A stretch of DNA of 64,000 bases from Diphasiastrum complanatum (lineage: Eukaryota; Streptophyta; Lycopodiopsida; Lycopodiales; Lycopodiaceae). The stretch is taken from NCBI GenBank assembly GCA_029204225.1, contig CM055096.1, positions 61,668,957-61,732,956 of the forward strand, read 5' to 3'. Shown one piece after another: positions 10,523 to 20,899 of the stretch (within the stretch, counting starts at the first letter, position 1; each line of letters starts with the position of its first letter). Below the pieces are notes generated by a model, which was not told the DNA's origin, did no database searches, and worked only from the letters and a program-made list of their open reading frames with translations. The position numbers were made by a program, and so were the translations under genes.

Positions 10523-11189
10523 TGTGAAAAATAGTCAAAAATCTATCTTGGTTATTTTATGACTTTATGTTTGTGAGTACATTTCACACGTGTGGAGCAT
10601 GTTCCCACGTGTGTAAAAGAAGTCAAAATAGTTTATAATATTTTTTTGAGGGGTGTCATAAAGTTTTATGGTCAAGCATCTAGGTGTCATAAGTGGATAG
10701 GGCCAATTTGGCCTTTGTTGGTAAAAAGTCAAGTACACTTATTTTGTGTTGATTTGACCAAAAGTCAAAGATGACAAACTCGAGCTATTTAGGTTGCTTA
10801 CATATTTCATGTTTAGGTTTGATGAGTGATGCACCCTATGTGGTGGCAAAAGTCAAAGGGTCCAATCATAAGAGAGAGATGTGTTGTAAGGGTCCAATCA
10901 AAAGTGAGGGATGTTGCATCACACATCCAATAGGCCGAAGCATGGCAAAATTGGTCTATTCTCTCTCTACCCAAGAAGAGGAGCTTATTTTGCCTTAGTT
11001 TTTTCATGATGAGCTTCCACACGTGTGAAACACTTTTGGTTATGAATGTATGCATGTAGATTTGCCTCTTTGCCTTAGATTTTGACATTGATCTTGGTTT
11101 TCAATCAACAATTGATCTAAAGTGCAGAAGCTTTGCTTAGGAGATCATATTCACACTTTAGGGTATTCCCACACATGTGAATTTTCACA
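10523..11189 (+). repeat. 3' LTR of element A
   Basis: This 667-bp repeat starts TGTGAAAAATAG after the purine run TTTGAGGAG and ends TGAATTTTCACA. It lacks about 148 bp present in the 5' LTR. It carries CACGTG-centred sites at about 10583-10595, 10603-10614 and 11015-11031. Confidence 0.85.
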
Positions 11190-12059
11190 ACAATTAGAGG
11201 TCTATACGCATAGATAATAGTTATATAAATTTTATTGAACCTTTTGTCCAGCTTCCATAAAATCTTGTTGTTTTCAAAAGTAGAAATTCATTAGATTAAG
11301 TGGTGCTTCCATGTCAAATTCAACATGCTTATGAGTTGAGTGTGTCAAATCCAATAAGATATATACAAATAAGCAAATAATACAAATACATACAAACACA
11401 TGCTATTAAGAATTAGTAAGAGATTAATCAACAAAACTGGTAGACTATGGATCAAATTTGGGCATTAAATTTGATTTTTGCTAACATACATAAGTTTTTT
11501 TAAGGAAGAAACCCTTCAAAATCCTAGTTATGAACCAAACCACATGTCATAAATCTTGATAGAGATAGTTGAAGTATTGCAACCCTACCCATAGCAAGCA
11601 AGGGTTTCTATTGAGAAGATCTTAGTTCTTGGGTTGTAGATCTTGTTTTTGGAATTTGTAAAAGCTTGGATGTGGGCATTTGAGGATTGTGATGCTTGAT
11701 GCTAGTGGCCGTGGTCAGTCATAGAGGAAAAAGCGACTGGATTAGACTTTTTGGGGGAAACCAAAACCCTCCTCTACATATCTAGGTTCATAGTTGAGAG
11801 AGAAAGATAGAGAGAAGCAGCCAACGTCAGTAGGAATTTGGCTTCTTGAAGGGTGTGTTGCTTGGAAGGGGCCAGTTTGCTGTAATCATCATTGGATTGA
11901 GGTATATCATGTGAAAAAGTACAAAAAGAACCAAGAGTGGATCCTAATCTGATGCTCAAGAGGGATTGGTTGTCAGATTACTTGATCTATCAATCGACTT
12001 CAGATTAAGATCAATCTAGATCAATTCTAGACACAAAATCCTAACAAGAACAATCATTA
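11190..12059. other. No recognised feature
   Basis: AT-rich filler without domain matches. It may be the leader of the antisense LTR that follows, but no primer site (reverse complement of TGGTATCAGAGC) is visible. Confidence 0.4.
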
Positions 12060-12745
12060 ATTGAAGGTAAGTGTACTTTCTGGTTTCACACATGTGAAAC
12101 ACTGTCTGAGTATGGACTCCAACCTGAAAATCAAGTACACATTGATAGAACCTCAAAACAATCAAAACAAATGTAGACAAATGGAGAGAATCACTCAAAA
12201 TTGCTTCCAAAACCAAGATTGGTGTCTCACAATGATTATGGCCAAATGTGGCTCTATATATACAATAAGTAAGAGCTCGTGGTACTGATCATCCCTCTAA
12301 TCCCACATGTGTGAAGGTGCTTTGTCATATGATGATTCATCATGCAAAACTGACACTTGTACAAAACCTTCTATTTTGAGCACTTTTGGTCCATTTTCCT
12401 TCTATATGGAGATCTACTTGGAAATCTTCTAGAAGTCAAAATTTGCCTACGTCAGCTTATTCCACATGTGTGAGCTATCTATCCTCTACACATGGGATAT
12501 GACACCTAACCAAAGGATGTGGCTCATGCAATCAATAGATTGATGCCATGTGTCATATGTCTAGAAAACTAGTTTTTGGCCTATTTAGCCACTAGAACTT
12601 GAATTAAATCATATGTACAACCTATATGATTATGGTACATGACAAGTACACTATTTTAACACGTGGGAACAGGCTCCACACATGTGTGTTTATCTATATA
12701 CAAGATTTTTGGCCTCTACCAAAAATAAAAGTGATTGTGGCCATT
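12060..12745 (-). mobile_element. Antisense LTR-like sequence
   Basis: On the minus strand this shows features of the other LTRs. CACATGTGTGGAGCCTGTTC plus CCCACGTG parallels the start of the family A LTR (CACGTGTGGAGCATGTTCCC). A TATA box TGTATATATAGAG lies at 12252-12264, and the palindrome GTTTCACATGTGTGAAAC lies about 160 bp downstream, at 12083-12100. The outer ends are not defined and no paired LTR or primer site was found, so this is a solo or truncated LTR at most. Confidence 0.5.
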
Positions 12746-13843
12746 GTCTTAGTTATAGCCATTGGATCTACTTGGATTTTGTGAAAATATCAGATCCAAA
12801 ACATGCTTAATGGATCATTAGATCTTTGGCTAAATTTGGGTGCACATCTAGATTCATCTACAAGCTAGAAACCATCCATCTATCATGCTAGAATTTGGAA
12901 AAACATGAAGATATGATCAAAATCACTAAGATATGACATCATATTGTCCCTATCCGTACAAAATTAGTAGTATACTGTCCTTCACACGTGTGGATCGAAG
13001 TACAACAAGAAAAAATCACATTCTACACATTAGAACTAAAGATATCATGAGAAATATGCGAGAGATGGATATAGAATCAAAAAATGAAAATTCTCCATCT
13101 AAAATGAGAACATGAAAATGCTTCACTATTTCTTACATCAATTTTACATATCAAGATGAAAAATCAACATAGAATGTAACATAGAATTATAACGAATGAA
13201 TTTCTCCATTCTTCCACCTTCTAGTATGCTATGAAAGTGGTAGATCGATATACACATAGTAGTGATGCATTTTATGTCACTCCAAAAAATTTAAAGTCTC
13301 CTACAGTCCATCACTGGATAGGAGAGGAGAAAACCAACTTTTATTTATCAAATGAGGCAAATAGGCCCATGGTCCATCGTTGGACAACGACTATCAGTCA
13401 CATATAATCATCCTCAAGCAATTTTCTTAGTGATCCATCATATCTTAGCAAGCATAGAAACTTGCAAAGCATGAATCAGGAAGTGTAAAGTAATCCATCA
13501 CTGCTTGGTAAGCACAAGGACTCACAACACATATAGTAGACAATGATATGTAGTCCATCACTACCAAACATGTGTTTCATCATACATGAACATTTTTTGT
13601 AAAGCTAGGAACCCACACATCCATCATAGTTGATAAAAGTATCCTCCCTCTAAATCTCTTCTCTTTACCCTCTTAACTATCATTATGGATGCAAGGTGTG
13701 GTTAGAGTTAGGTTGGTGTTTGATAGGGAAAGGACTGCTCGACCGCTATATCTACGACCCTACAATGGCGTCGTTACTACTAACTAGTTTATTTGTTTTT
13801 TTAGATGTTTTTAGTCTATTTTGGTGTGTTAGAAAGTGTTTTG
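12746..13843. other. No recognised feature
   Basis: AT-rich sequence with one CACACGTGTG site at 12983-12992. Degenerate AGTCCATCACT-type phrases recur at about 13305, 13490 and 13550. No coding resemblance was found. Confidence 0.4.
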
Positions 13844-14487
13844 TGTGAAAGATTCAACTAGTTTGATTTTGCTATATTTCCATATTTGGCATATTGAGGC
13901 CAACTTTGTTTTTAGACTTAGAGATTGACTTTTCAAAGTTCATTAGTCTAAATTTCATTTGAATAAACACCTTGAAAGTGTGGCAAAGTTAGAAGACAAG
14001 TTTGAGTATATTCAAATTTGAATGTTGGGTACTTTGAATCTAGACCCAAAAATAGTAGGGTTAGCATTTTGGAGGGAAAGCCAAGTGGCCAAATAGGGTC
14101 GGGACCTATTATAAAAGGATGTAACTCATGGAGAGGGTGATATTCTCTCTTCTCTATCTCATTTCATGCTTATACATGGTTTTTCTCTTGGGTTCTACTA
14201 TCCATTGGTGCACTATGCTTGTGATTGCATGCAATTTTATGTGTAGAATGATCTATATTTGTTATTTTTCGATCCACACGTGTGAAATACAGTAGCTTGC
14301 TGATTTGTATGGAAAACAATAGTACTTTATCATTTCACTCAAGTTTGATCAAGTTCTATTAGTGTTTGCATCTCATTTTGTGTGTAGATGCTGATTTTTC
14401 TACATTGGTGAGATTGGTAGTGTATTTCTCTTTCTAACCAAAGATCTTTCAAGTGGATTGGATCTTAATGATCTGAAATCTGTCACA
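13844..14487 (+). repeat. Family B LTR (element B1, 5' side)
   Basis: The 644-bp LTR starts TGTGAAAGATTCAACTAG and ends CTGTCACA. It aligns throughout with the B2 LTRs at 25523 and 29943. TATA-like TTATAAAAGG is at 14109-14118. The palindromic CCACACGTGTGAAA at 14274-14287 lies about 165 bp downstream of it. Confidence 0.85.
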
Positions 14488-14499
14488 TGGTATTAGAGC
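14488..14499 (+). other. Primer binding site of element B1
   Basis: TGGTATTAGAGC directly after the LTR matches the initiator-Met-tRNA site at 11 of 12 positions. The next bases (TTGTGTTTCAGGTTATGAAG) are shared with B2. Confidence 0.85.
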
Positions 14500-14998
14500 T
14501 TGTGTTTCAGGTTATGAAGGAGGAAATCAAATCTATCAATGATTTGGTGAAGATATCAAGGCTAGAGCATGCTAGAGGGGATTCTACACCAAAATTGAGT
14601 TTTTTGCTTTTGTAGATTGGATATTTTGTAGATCAAAACCCTATATAGGTTTTCGAACTTGATCAATTCTGATCTTTGATTTCACATACTGGATTTGGCC
14701 AATTTTTGGATCATTAGATCAGCCTCAGTGGTGACTATTAGATTGCATAATCAAAATTTCAGCATTTGCATGTAGATTTGGAATAGTCAATCTTTTGTGA
14801 TTTTGACAAAACCCTAATTTTGATTGGATCTCTAGATAGTGAGGTTGATGGACTTCGTTTGAGTTTGTTTCAATCTTAGGAAGTGGCAAAAGTGATTAGA
14901 TTGAGGATAGATCATAGGTTGATCAAGATTCCATGATTCTCTATGTTGATTTGCTTGGTATAAGTGCTAGAAGAGAATTTTTGAGATAATTTCAAATC
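14500..14998 (+). mobile_element. Leader of element B1
   Basis: This untranslated leader parallels that of B2 (26173-26665), including the GGATTCTAC, TTTTTTGCTTTTGTAGATTGG and GATTGAGGATAGATCATAGG segments. Homology stops near 14998, at GTTTCAAATCTtgg in B2, just before gag would begin. B1 is therefore cut off there. Confidence 0.75.
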
Positions 14999-15004
14999 TC
15001 TGTC

Positions 15005-15290
15005 AAGAGAGAGGAATTGAACATCAGTCACACCTGCATATACACTGCAATATAATGGTGTAGCAGAAAGATGAATTAGAACACTTGTGGAAGGAGCAAA
15101 ATGTATGATGACACAAGCACAATTGCCAACTGAAGCAATAGCAACTGTTGCACATCTATAGAACCAATCGATAATGACAACACTAGAAAACAAGACATCA
15201 TATGAAATGTGGAGATCATATACTTAGATTGCCATAAGTTTTTGCAAAGAATGATGCATGATGTCAAAAAATGTGCTACAATATTAGATA
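15005..15290 (+). pseudogene. Copia integrase fragment of a different lineage
   Basis: One plus-strand frame reads GI-TSVTPAYTLQYNGVAER, then RTLVEGAKCMMTQAQLP, then ENKTSYEMW. This is the integrase segment around the catalytic Glu (NGVAER) and the start of the C-terminal part (normally NKTPYE). Stops lie after GI, after AER and in the following region, so it is dead. Wording differs from all other integrases in the window, so it is from another copia lineage. It directly follows the truncated B1 leader. Confidence 0.7.
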
Positions 15291-15359
15291 TTCAAGCATT
15301 AGCATATTGATCACTCATTTTAAAATCACTATATGTGCAATTAAATTATGATTCAAAGA

Positions 15360-15997
15360 GTCACATTCACAATTTGCTTACCATGTAGAGTGTAAATGGT
15401 CTGCACCCCAAGCTTCTTTAATTGCATCTACAAACTCGATTGTTGATTTTTGAATTAGTAGGACATCAGTATCAGAAAGTTTTTTTTTGGTGCAATTTTA
15501 TCATGTTGTCAAACTTTCTCCAACTTCACTCTTTTTAAGCCTTGTTGTTCCTTTGTCTTTAAAATCTTGTGTGGCAAAAATAACATCTTTTCAAATTGCC
15601 TATTGGAATTTAGTTGATTTCCCAAAATGATTTAATAAAAAACGACGAGCTTTGGCTATTCCGATGCTAGGTTTGCAAGGGATGTTTCCCATTTTGCTTG
15701 AAAGCTTCTCATCCTTTGTATTTTTACATTTTTCTTATGAAGACCTACTTTTGACAAAACTTTTTTTAAATGAGCTATTGCGGTGAGCTTTGTTCGGACG
15801 CTTGTCCTTGATCGATTTTCTACCTCGCTGCATCCCGGTCCTTGGTCTGGTCTTCCTTTGCTTGTGCAACTTCTAGTTGAGGTGTCAGTGGGATCACCAC
15901 TAGGGGCACTGGTGGCTGTTGATTTGTTTGCAACTGCCATTCCTTCAGTTTGGCCTTGGCTCTGGATAATTCTTGGTGTGCCTCCTGCTGGTATTGA
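15360..15997 (-). pseudogene. Unassigned coding-like remnant
   Basis: On the minus strand several open stretches look protein-like but match nothing I can name. From about 15997 there is a Gln/Lys-rich heptad-like run (HQELSRAKAKLKEWQLQ, then PPVPLVVIPLTPQLEVAQ); a shifted frame at 15656-15940 gives a basic 94-codon stretch (VGLHKKNVKIQRMRSFQAKW). Near 15390-15470 there is LLIQKSTIEFVDAIKEAWG. It could be gag of an unrelated element or host remnant; I cannot decide. It abuts the RNase H end of element C1. Confidence 0.3.
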
Positions 15998-16550
15998 TCA
16001 AATATGACTTTTTTCTCTTACAAAATGATGAGCCACTTCAATATGCTTGCTCCTTGCATGAAAGACAAGATTATTTGCAAGAGCCTGGGCAAAAATGTTA
16101 TCATTCTTGATAATTGGAAGATCTTCATCTGCATAACACTTTAGCTCCAAAAGTAGCCTTTTGATCCATAAAACCTCCTTTGTTGTGGTTGTAAGAGATT
16201 TGTATTCAGCTTCACAGGATGATAAGGAAATAGTTGCCTGCTTCTTTGATAGCCAAGAAACCAAGTTCCCTCCAAGAAATATAGTGTAAGCACTTGTGGA
16301 TTTCCTATCGAACCTGTCTCCTGCAAAATCTAAATCTGAAAAAGCAATCAAAGTCAGATCTTCTCCTTCATAGAATAATCCATAATCCAAGGTAGAAGAT
16401 ATATACCTCAAGACTCTTTAAGCCAACTTCCAATGATATAACTTTGGATCCTGCATGTGTTGACTTAGCTTATGAACACAAAAGCTTAGTTCAGGCCTAG
16501 TCACTGTTAATCAAATAAGTGAGCCAATAAGACTCCTATAAAGAGTGACG
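15998..16550 (-). pseudogene. pol: Copia RT end and RNase H of element C1
   Basis: The minus-strand reading begins with the terminal RT segment (DVTLYRSLIGSLI, then TVTRPELSFCVHKLSQHMQ), interrupted by TGA and TAA codons. It continues with RNase H from RYISSTLDYGLFYEGE. RNase H, which removes the RNA strand of the RNA-DNA hybrid, shows its first acidic block as SDLDFAGD, SLSSCEAEYKSL with the catalytic Glu, the third acidic residue in KNDN, and the end block ARSKHIEVAHHFVRE. The frame ends within a few codons, so the usual ~50-residue tail is missing. RT motifs A and YVDD are absent because the deletion joins integrase straight to this part near 16550. Confidence 0.85.
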
Positions 16551-17242
16551 TCCTCAAAGGATTTTGATCTACCTTAGGATTTTTCTTATACAACATCTCA
16601 AATGGTGACTTTCCTCCTATTGCAAGATTTGAAAGCCTATTACAAAGATAGTTTGCACATGCAACTGCCTCTCCCCAAAATTCTTTAGGCAGAGAAGCTT
16701 CTAGCCTAATGGCTTTTGCACATTCACACAAAGTTTAGCAACTCCATTTTGCTGAGAAATATATGAACAAGAAAACTCTCTTTGAATACCCTCTCTCTCA
16801 CAAAAGTCTTTAAACTTATTGGAAGTGTATTCTCCTCCACTCACTTCTCAAAGCTTTCAACTTGAAAAACATCATAAACCATGGCTTTTGAAGATAGCAT
16901 ATAGATCCAAGAATATCTTGTATAATCATCTACAAAAGAGACAAAGCAGTTGGCTCTTCCTTTGCTCTTGGTTGATGAGAAATAAACATCAGACAGAGTG
17001 TACAAGTTCAAATGCTTGCTTAATCTTGATACTTGATCTAGGAAAAGGCCTTCTGTGTGACTTTGCCAGCACACAAGCTTCACAAGGTAGAAGCTCCTTT
17101 GACAGTGTCTTTGGTAGACCAACAACTTTTCCTTCTTTGACCATAGATTGCATGGCTTTGAAATTGGGATGACCCAATATCTTGTGCCACAGATTCTCCT
17201 GTAGAACCTTGGTCTCATAAGCAATATCTGAAATGTTAGCAC
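16551..17242 (-). pseudogene. pol: Copia integrase of element C1 (broken)
   Basis: The minus-strand integrase pieces lie in different frames. The zinc-binding part (LWHKILGHPN, then CEACVLAKSH) belongs to the preceding protease frame. The core follows as FVSFVDDYTRYSWIYMLSSK, is shifted, and then shows a SGGEYTSNKFKDFCEREG block where the second catalytic Asp has been lost with neighbouring sequence. SQQNGVAK lacks the Glu of NGVAER because the sequence jumps to CECAKAIRLEASLPKEFWGE. The integrase C-terminal part (KSPFEMLYKKNPKVDQ) ends at the deletion near 16550. No active integrase is possible. Confidence 0.8.
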
Positions 17243-17639
17243 TTCCCCTACAATCTAGTTTGTACAACTTACCAATTATAGATCCTCTAGCATTGACTTC
17301 ATTTTCTCTTGAGATTATACACTTGTCAACTTGAAACTTGACATCCAATCCACTATCAAATAAATGTCCTACACTAATGAGATTCTTGGTTAATCTAGGT
17401 ACATACAGTACATCATGTAAGCAAAAAGATTTTGATGATGATGCATGCAATGGAATACTACCTATTCCTTCAACTCTACACTCTACATCATTAGCAGTAT
17501 AGATTGATCTTTTTGCACCTAGATATGGCATGAGATTAGTGAAAGAGTTCCTAGAACTAGACATATGGGAACTGGCCCCACTATCTATCCACCAAACTTC
17601 TTCATTCTTAAAAGGAAAAGATGAAAAAGTAGACATCAT
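16989..17639 (-). pseudogene. pol: Copia protease and pre-integrase of element C1
   Basis: A 216-codon open stretch starting MMSTFSSFPFKNEEVWWIDS carries the retroviral-type aspartic protease motif DSGASSHM, which cleaves the polyprotein. The GAG-pre-integrase region follows (LYKLDCRGS, LWHKILGHPNFKAM), with the integrase His/Cys zinc site ending CEACVLAKSH. A frameshift after FELVHSV removes continuity with the catalytic core. The first catalytic Asp normally sits one or two residues after this break (HSDV). Confidence 0.85.
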
Positions 17640-18493
17640 TAATGAATCCTCTCTTTCACCTCACACTCATCCTCATTAGTAAGGTTAGCTTGCTTAGATT
17701 GGTTCTTCTTCTTGAAATAGTTTGATGCATAGTGTCCTTTCTTGCCACAGAAAAAACACTTGATCTTTGATAGCTTCTTCTTGCCACTGGATGTTGCTGA
17801 TCCTGACCACCTTCTTTGGCTTTGTCCTTCTTGAAGTATTGTTGTCTTTTGCCCTTGCCTCTTGACTTGTCTCTGATGAAGAGTGCTTTGTCATCTCCAC
17901 CATGATCCACAACATCTTGTTCTCTTGCCCGCTTTCTTTAGCAATGAGAACACCTTGTAGTGTCTCCAAGGATGGAAGACCCTCCCTGACAGCATAAGTC
18001 TACACAATATTGTCATACTCATCTCTAAGTCCATTTAGGACTACTTGAACAAGTTCAGTGTTCTTAAGAGCATCACTAATACCAGCTAACTCTTGATGAA
18101 AATCCTTAACTCTCATGACATATTATGAAGCACTCTCATCTACTCTCTGATAACTTAGAAATATTTGGTTTCTAAGTGTAAGCAATCTCGAAGTATTTTT
18201 GATTTCATAGATTGTTTTTAGAGTTCCCAAGCTTCCTTGGCAGTGGTGCATGTGCTGATCTCTCTTAACACTTCATTGGTAACATTCATTTTTATAAAAT
18301 GAAAGGCAACTCTGGTTCTTTTGTGAAATGATGCAGCTTCATTAGGTGCAACGGGTTCTTCTTCAGCTCCACTCACAATATCCATTACATCCTGTAGAAT
18401 CAATAATGATTCCATTCTGATCTTCCACATTGCATAATTGGAAGATGTTAATCTCTCACTGTGCTCTAAGAAATGTGAACCAAATGAAGACAT
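17640..18493 (-). pseudogene. gag: Copia gag of element C1 (broken)
   Basis: The gag starts at 18493 with MSSFGSHFLEHSERLTSSNY and runs through WKIRMESLLILQDVMDIVSG, very close to the gag of A and D. An in-frame shift occurs after KEAWEL. Later pieces read TIYEIKNTSRLLTLRNQIF, VKDFHQELAGISD and VVLNGLRDEYDNIV, with stops between them. The zinc knuckle is split by frameshifts (CFFCGKKGHYAS, then a Cys-to-Tyr change), so RNA binding would be lost. Gag and protease are separated by a TGA. Confidence 0.8.
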
Positions 18494-19256
18494 CTTGTCT
18501 ATGAGAAATTCTAGTAATGATAAAAAATGGAGTTGAAAGGATGTTGCTTACTATCTCAATCTAGGATCTAACATAGATGTTGATCCACCCTATGAAATCT
18601 AGCAACAGATGTGAGAACAAATTCTCAACACAAAAAATCTATCTATCCTGAATTTGGATCTTGCTTCAATCACAAAAGAAGAAGCACATGCAAGCAAGAA
18701 GTCTATCTCTCCCACGAGTTTCAAAGTACTGATAAACTCTCTAGGAACTTACTTTCAACTCAAACACAATAATATGTGTGAAATGAAAAGTCTAAGATCT
18801 CAGAACACTCACTTCTATCCAATTCTACTTGATTGACAGTGAAAATTGATGAAAATGGTGAAAAAGACAGATGTTGGCTCACTTTGGCATATCCCACGAG
18901 TTGAGTACCCTTTTAAACTCTCTGATTGCCTAAAACTCTTCTAAAAACAAATCAAATTGATTTAGAAACAAGAGCAACACATTCTACTCTTCAATACCCA
19001 TCCAACAAGCTATAGAACATCAAATTTGGATCATTCCTTGAGAAGTAGCACTCATTAATGAGGGCTGATTTCACACGTGTCATGCTCTCTGTCCGTACAG
19101 AGCTCTGCCGGATCAGATCAGCCTTGATTTGATCCACTTATGTTCCTCATATTGCTTGTTTCTCAGCGAGTTTGAATCCCTCTCCCAAATCTGAGTTCCT
19201 GCAAGCAAAAACACTGATGATCTAATGTATACACCCTCACCTCTTCTAATCATTAA
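18494..19256 (-). mobile_element. Leader of element C1
   Basis: About 760 bp of untranslated sequence between primer site and gag. It holds a TTTCACACGTGTCATG site at 19069-19084 (plus). No coding resemblance was found. Confidence 0.7.
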
Positions 19257-19268
19257 GCTCTGATACCA
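19257..19268 (-). other. Primer binding site of element C1
   Basis: The plus strand reads GCTCTGATACCA, the exact reverse complement of the plant initiator-Met primer site TGGTATCAGAGC. It immediately follows the LTR end on the minus strand. Confidence 0.9.
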
Positions 19269-19976
19269 TGTGAAGGTTTTAGCACGTGTGAACTTCACCA
19301 CACACCTTACAAGATCTTACTGAGGTGTTGTGATTGCACAAGATTGATCAAAGAACAGTATGCCTGAAAAATCTAAGGCAAGAGCACAATGGCATACATC
19401 TGACGAAAAAATCTAACTCTTCACTATGAGAAATGAATGTCAGAAATAGTTCTAAGTGTTTAGTATGGGAAAAAGAGGCTGCTCTCAGGTAGAGAGAGAA
19501 AATCAAGCATGAATAACTCAGGTAGAGAGAGAATGAGTCCAAAACACCAAAATCTCAATATTCTCAATATGGCAAAACATGCCCAGCTTTCCCTACATGA
19601 GAGAGACTCAAATTCCTACAATGGAGTTGCATGGAAAGTCCACTTAACTGAACTAATTCACCTACCAGAGATCCACATGTGTAATTGCATGCATGTATGT
19701 TGCATGTACTGCATGTCAACTCATAAAATTGCCTAGACATGTGTAGATCGCTGAAACTACTTTGCATGTTGCATGCATTGAATGCATGTGTCTTGCATGC
19801 ATACATTATGACTTTGCATGTTATCTAAACTACTGCATGTCATCAAAATAGAACCTATCTAACTCAAATCCGACCTACACTAGAAGGATATGTGCTCAAT
19901 TCTCAATCCTGTTATGTACACCATGGACATGGCCCCAAACTCGAGATAGGAAGATAATATTATAATAATCTTCACA
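19269..19976 (-). repeat. 5' LTR of element C1
   Basis: The 708-bp LTR, read on the minus strand, starts TGTGAAGATTATTATAATAT and ends AAAACCTTCACA next to the primer site. It is rich in CATGCATG phrases and carries GTTCACACGTGC near its 3' end (19282-19293). A diverged plus-strand relative lies at 50503-51350. Confidence 0.85.
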
Positions 19977-19982
19977 ATTAGC

Positions 19983-20314
19983 ATGGCCTTCGGTACCTAG
20001 AACGAGGCAAAAGCTAAGTTTTATGCTACCTTTCAAGGAGCAGTGCACAAGGTACGGGTCTCAGAGGCCGCCCTTAATGCCATTTGTATTAATTTTTTGA
20101 TGGTTGAGAACCTCAGAAAAGAGAGGATCTCCTCACAGATCCTCCATTGTCTGGTAGAGTCTAACTACGAGTTAGACAAGGGAACCATCCAGCCTTATGA
20201 CTGATATAAGATGGTCTTTGGAGAACTGAAGAGGGACAGAAAGAGTAACACTAAGAAGCAGTTCGCTGCTGACTGTCTTCTGTCCTCTATAAGCTGTCTC
20301 AAATTTGGAGAATA
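19983..20314 (+). pseudogene. Unassigned coding-like remnant
   Basis: One plus-strand frame stays open for about 110 codons apart from two stops (TAG near 19998, TGA near 20200). It reads like protein: KAKFYATFQGAVHKVRVSEA, then MVENLRKERISSQILHCLVE, then YKMVFGELKRDRKSN. I do not recognise the family and see no zinc site or membrane segment. It begins just outside the C1 LTR and ends before a foldback. It could be a fragment of a host gene or of an unfamiliar gag. Confidence 0.3.
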
Positions 20315-20446
20315 AAGTTCACGAGTTTTGTGTTGATTCTGTGTTAGCTATTTATAAGCTAGCACTAGACGAATCATCCCACCAAAATTAATCCTCCGAG
20401 AGTCACCAACGAGTACGTAGTGAGATCGTTTCACCCCACCCACTCA

Positions 20447-20899
20447 CCACCAAAGAGGACCATAGTAAGGTCAAGATGGTGTGTAGGCCGTTGGTGTCCT
20501 TAAAACCTGATGGTTCACAACATCAAAGAGAAAAAAGGATGCGACTACTTTGAACTCAAGAAATCTAAATGGTTGTCTATGGTTCATTTAGATTCAAACA
20601 AGTGTCAACATTCGATAGAGGTTGATCTAGAATAGAAGAGAAAGTGACTGAAATTGAAAATAAAAACCTTGGTTTTCTAGCATATTTTCAATTTCAATCA
20701 TTTTCTTTTCTATTCTAGATCATCCTCTGTCAAATGTTGACACTTGTTTGAATTTAAATAAACCACAGGCAATTACTTAGATATGTTGATTTCAAAGTAG
20801 CAGCATCATTTTCTCTCTTCGATGTTGCGAACCATCAGATTCAAGGACTACCAAGGGCTTATAGACCATCTTGACCTTACCATGGTCCTCTTCGGTGCC
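20447..20899. repeat. Long foldback (inverted repeat, ~215-bp arms)
   Basis: The left arm (20447-20661) starts ACCACCAAAGAGGACCATAG. The right arm (20683-20899) ends CCATGGTCCTCTTCGGTGCC and is its reverse complement with scattered mismatches over the whole length. The 21-bp centre contains AAAACCTTGGTTTT, itself a palindrome. Transcribed, it would form a ~215-bp hairpin. It has no coding capacity. It could be a foldback transposon, a hairpin-RNA or young miRNA locus, or an inverted duplication; the outer flanks show no clear target duplication. Confidence 0.85.

Larger units (their letters stand above)
6771..11189 (+). mobile_element. Ty1/copia element A, internally deleted, both LTRs
   Basis: The element is about 4.4 kb, with LTRs at 6771-7583 and 10523-11189, a primer site at 7584, a gag with stops, a protease and a residual integrase. 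RT and RNase H are missing. The 3' LTR is preceded by the purine run GAGGAG. LTR termini are TGTGARAAAT...TTTTCACA. The five bases outside the ends (AAAGT left, ACAAT right) do not match, so a target duplication is not preserved or the ends come from different events. A piece of another LTR lies inside it at 10205-10440. Confidence 0.85.
15998..19976 (-). mobile_element. Ty1/copia element C1, 5' LTR present, internally deleted
   Basis: The minus-strand element is about 4 kb: LTR at 19976-19269, primer site at 19268-19257, leader, gag, protease, integrase, then a jump to the end of RT and RNase H. No 3' LTR follows; the element stops at about 15998 against unrelated sequence. Gag resembles elements A and D. 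The LTR is related to the one at 50503. Confidence 0.85.
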
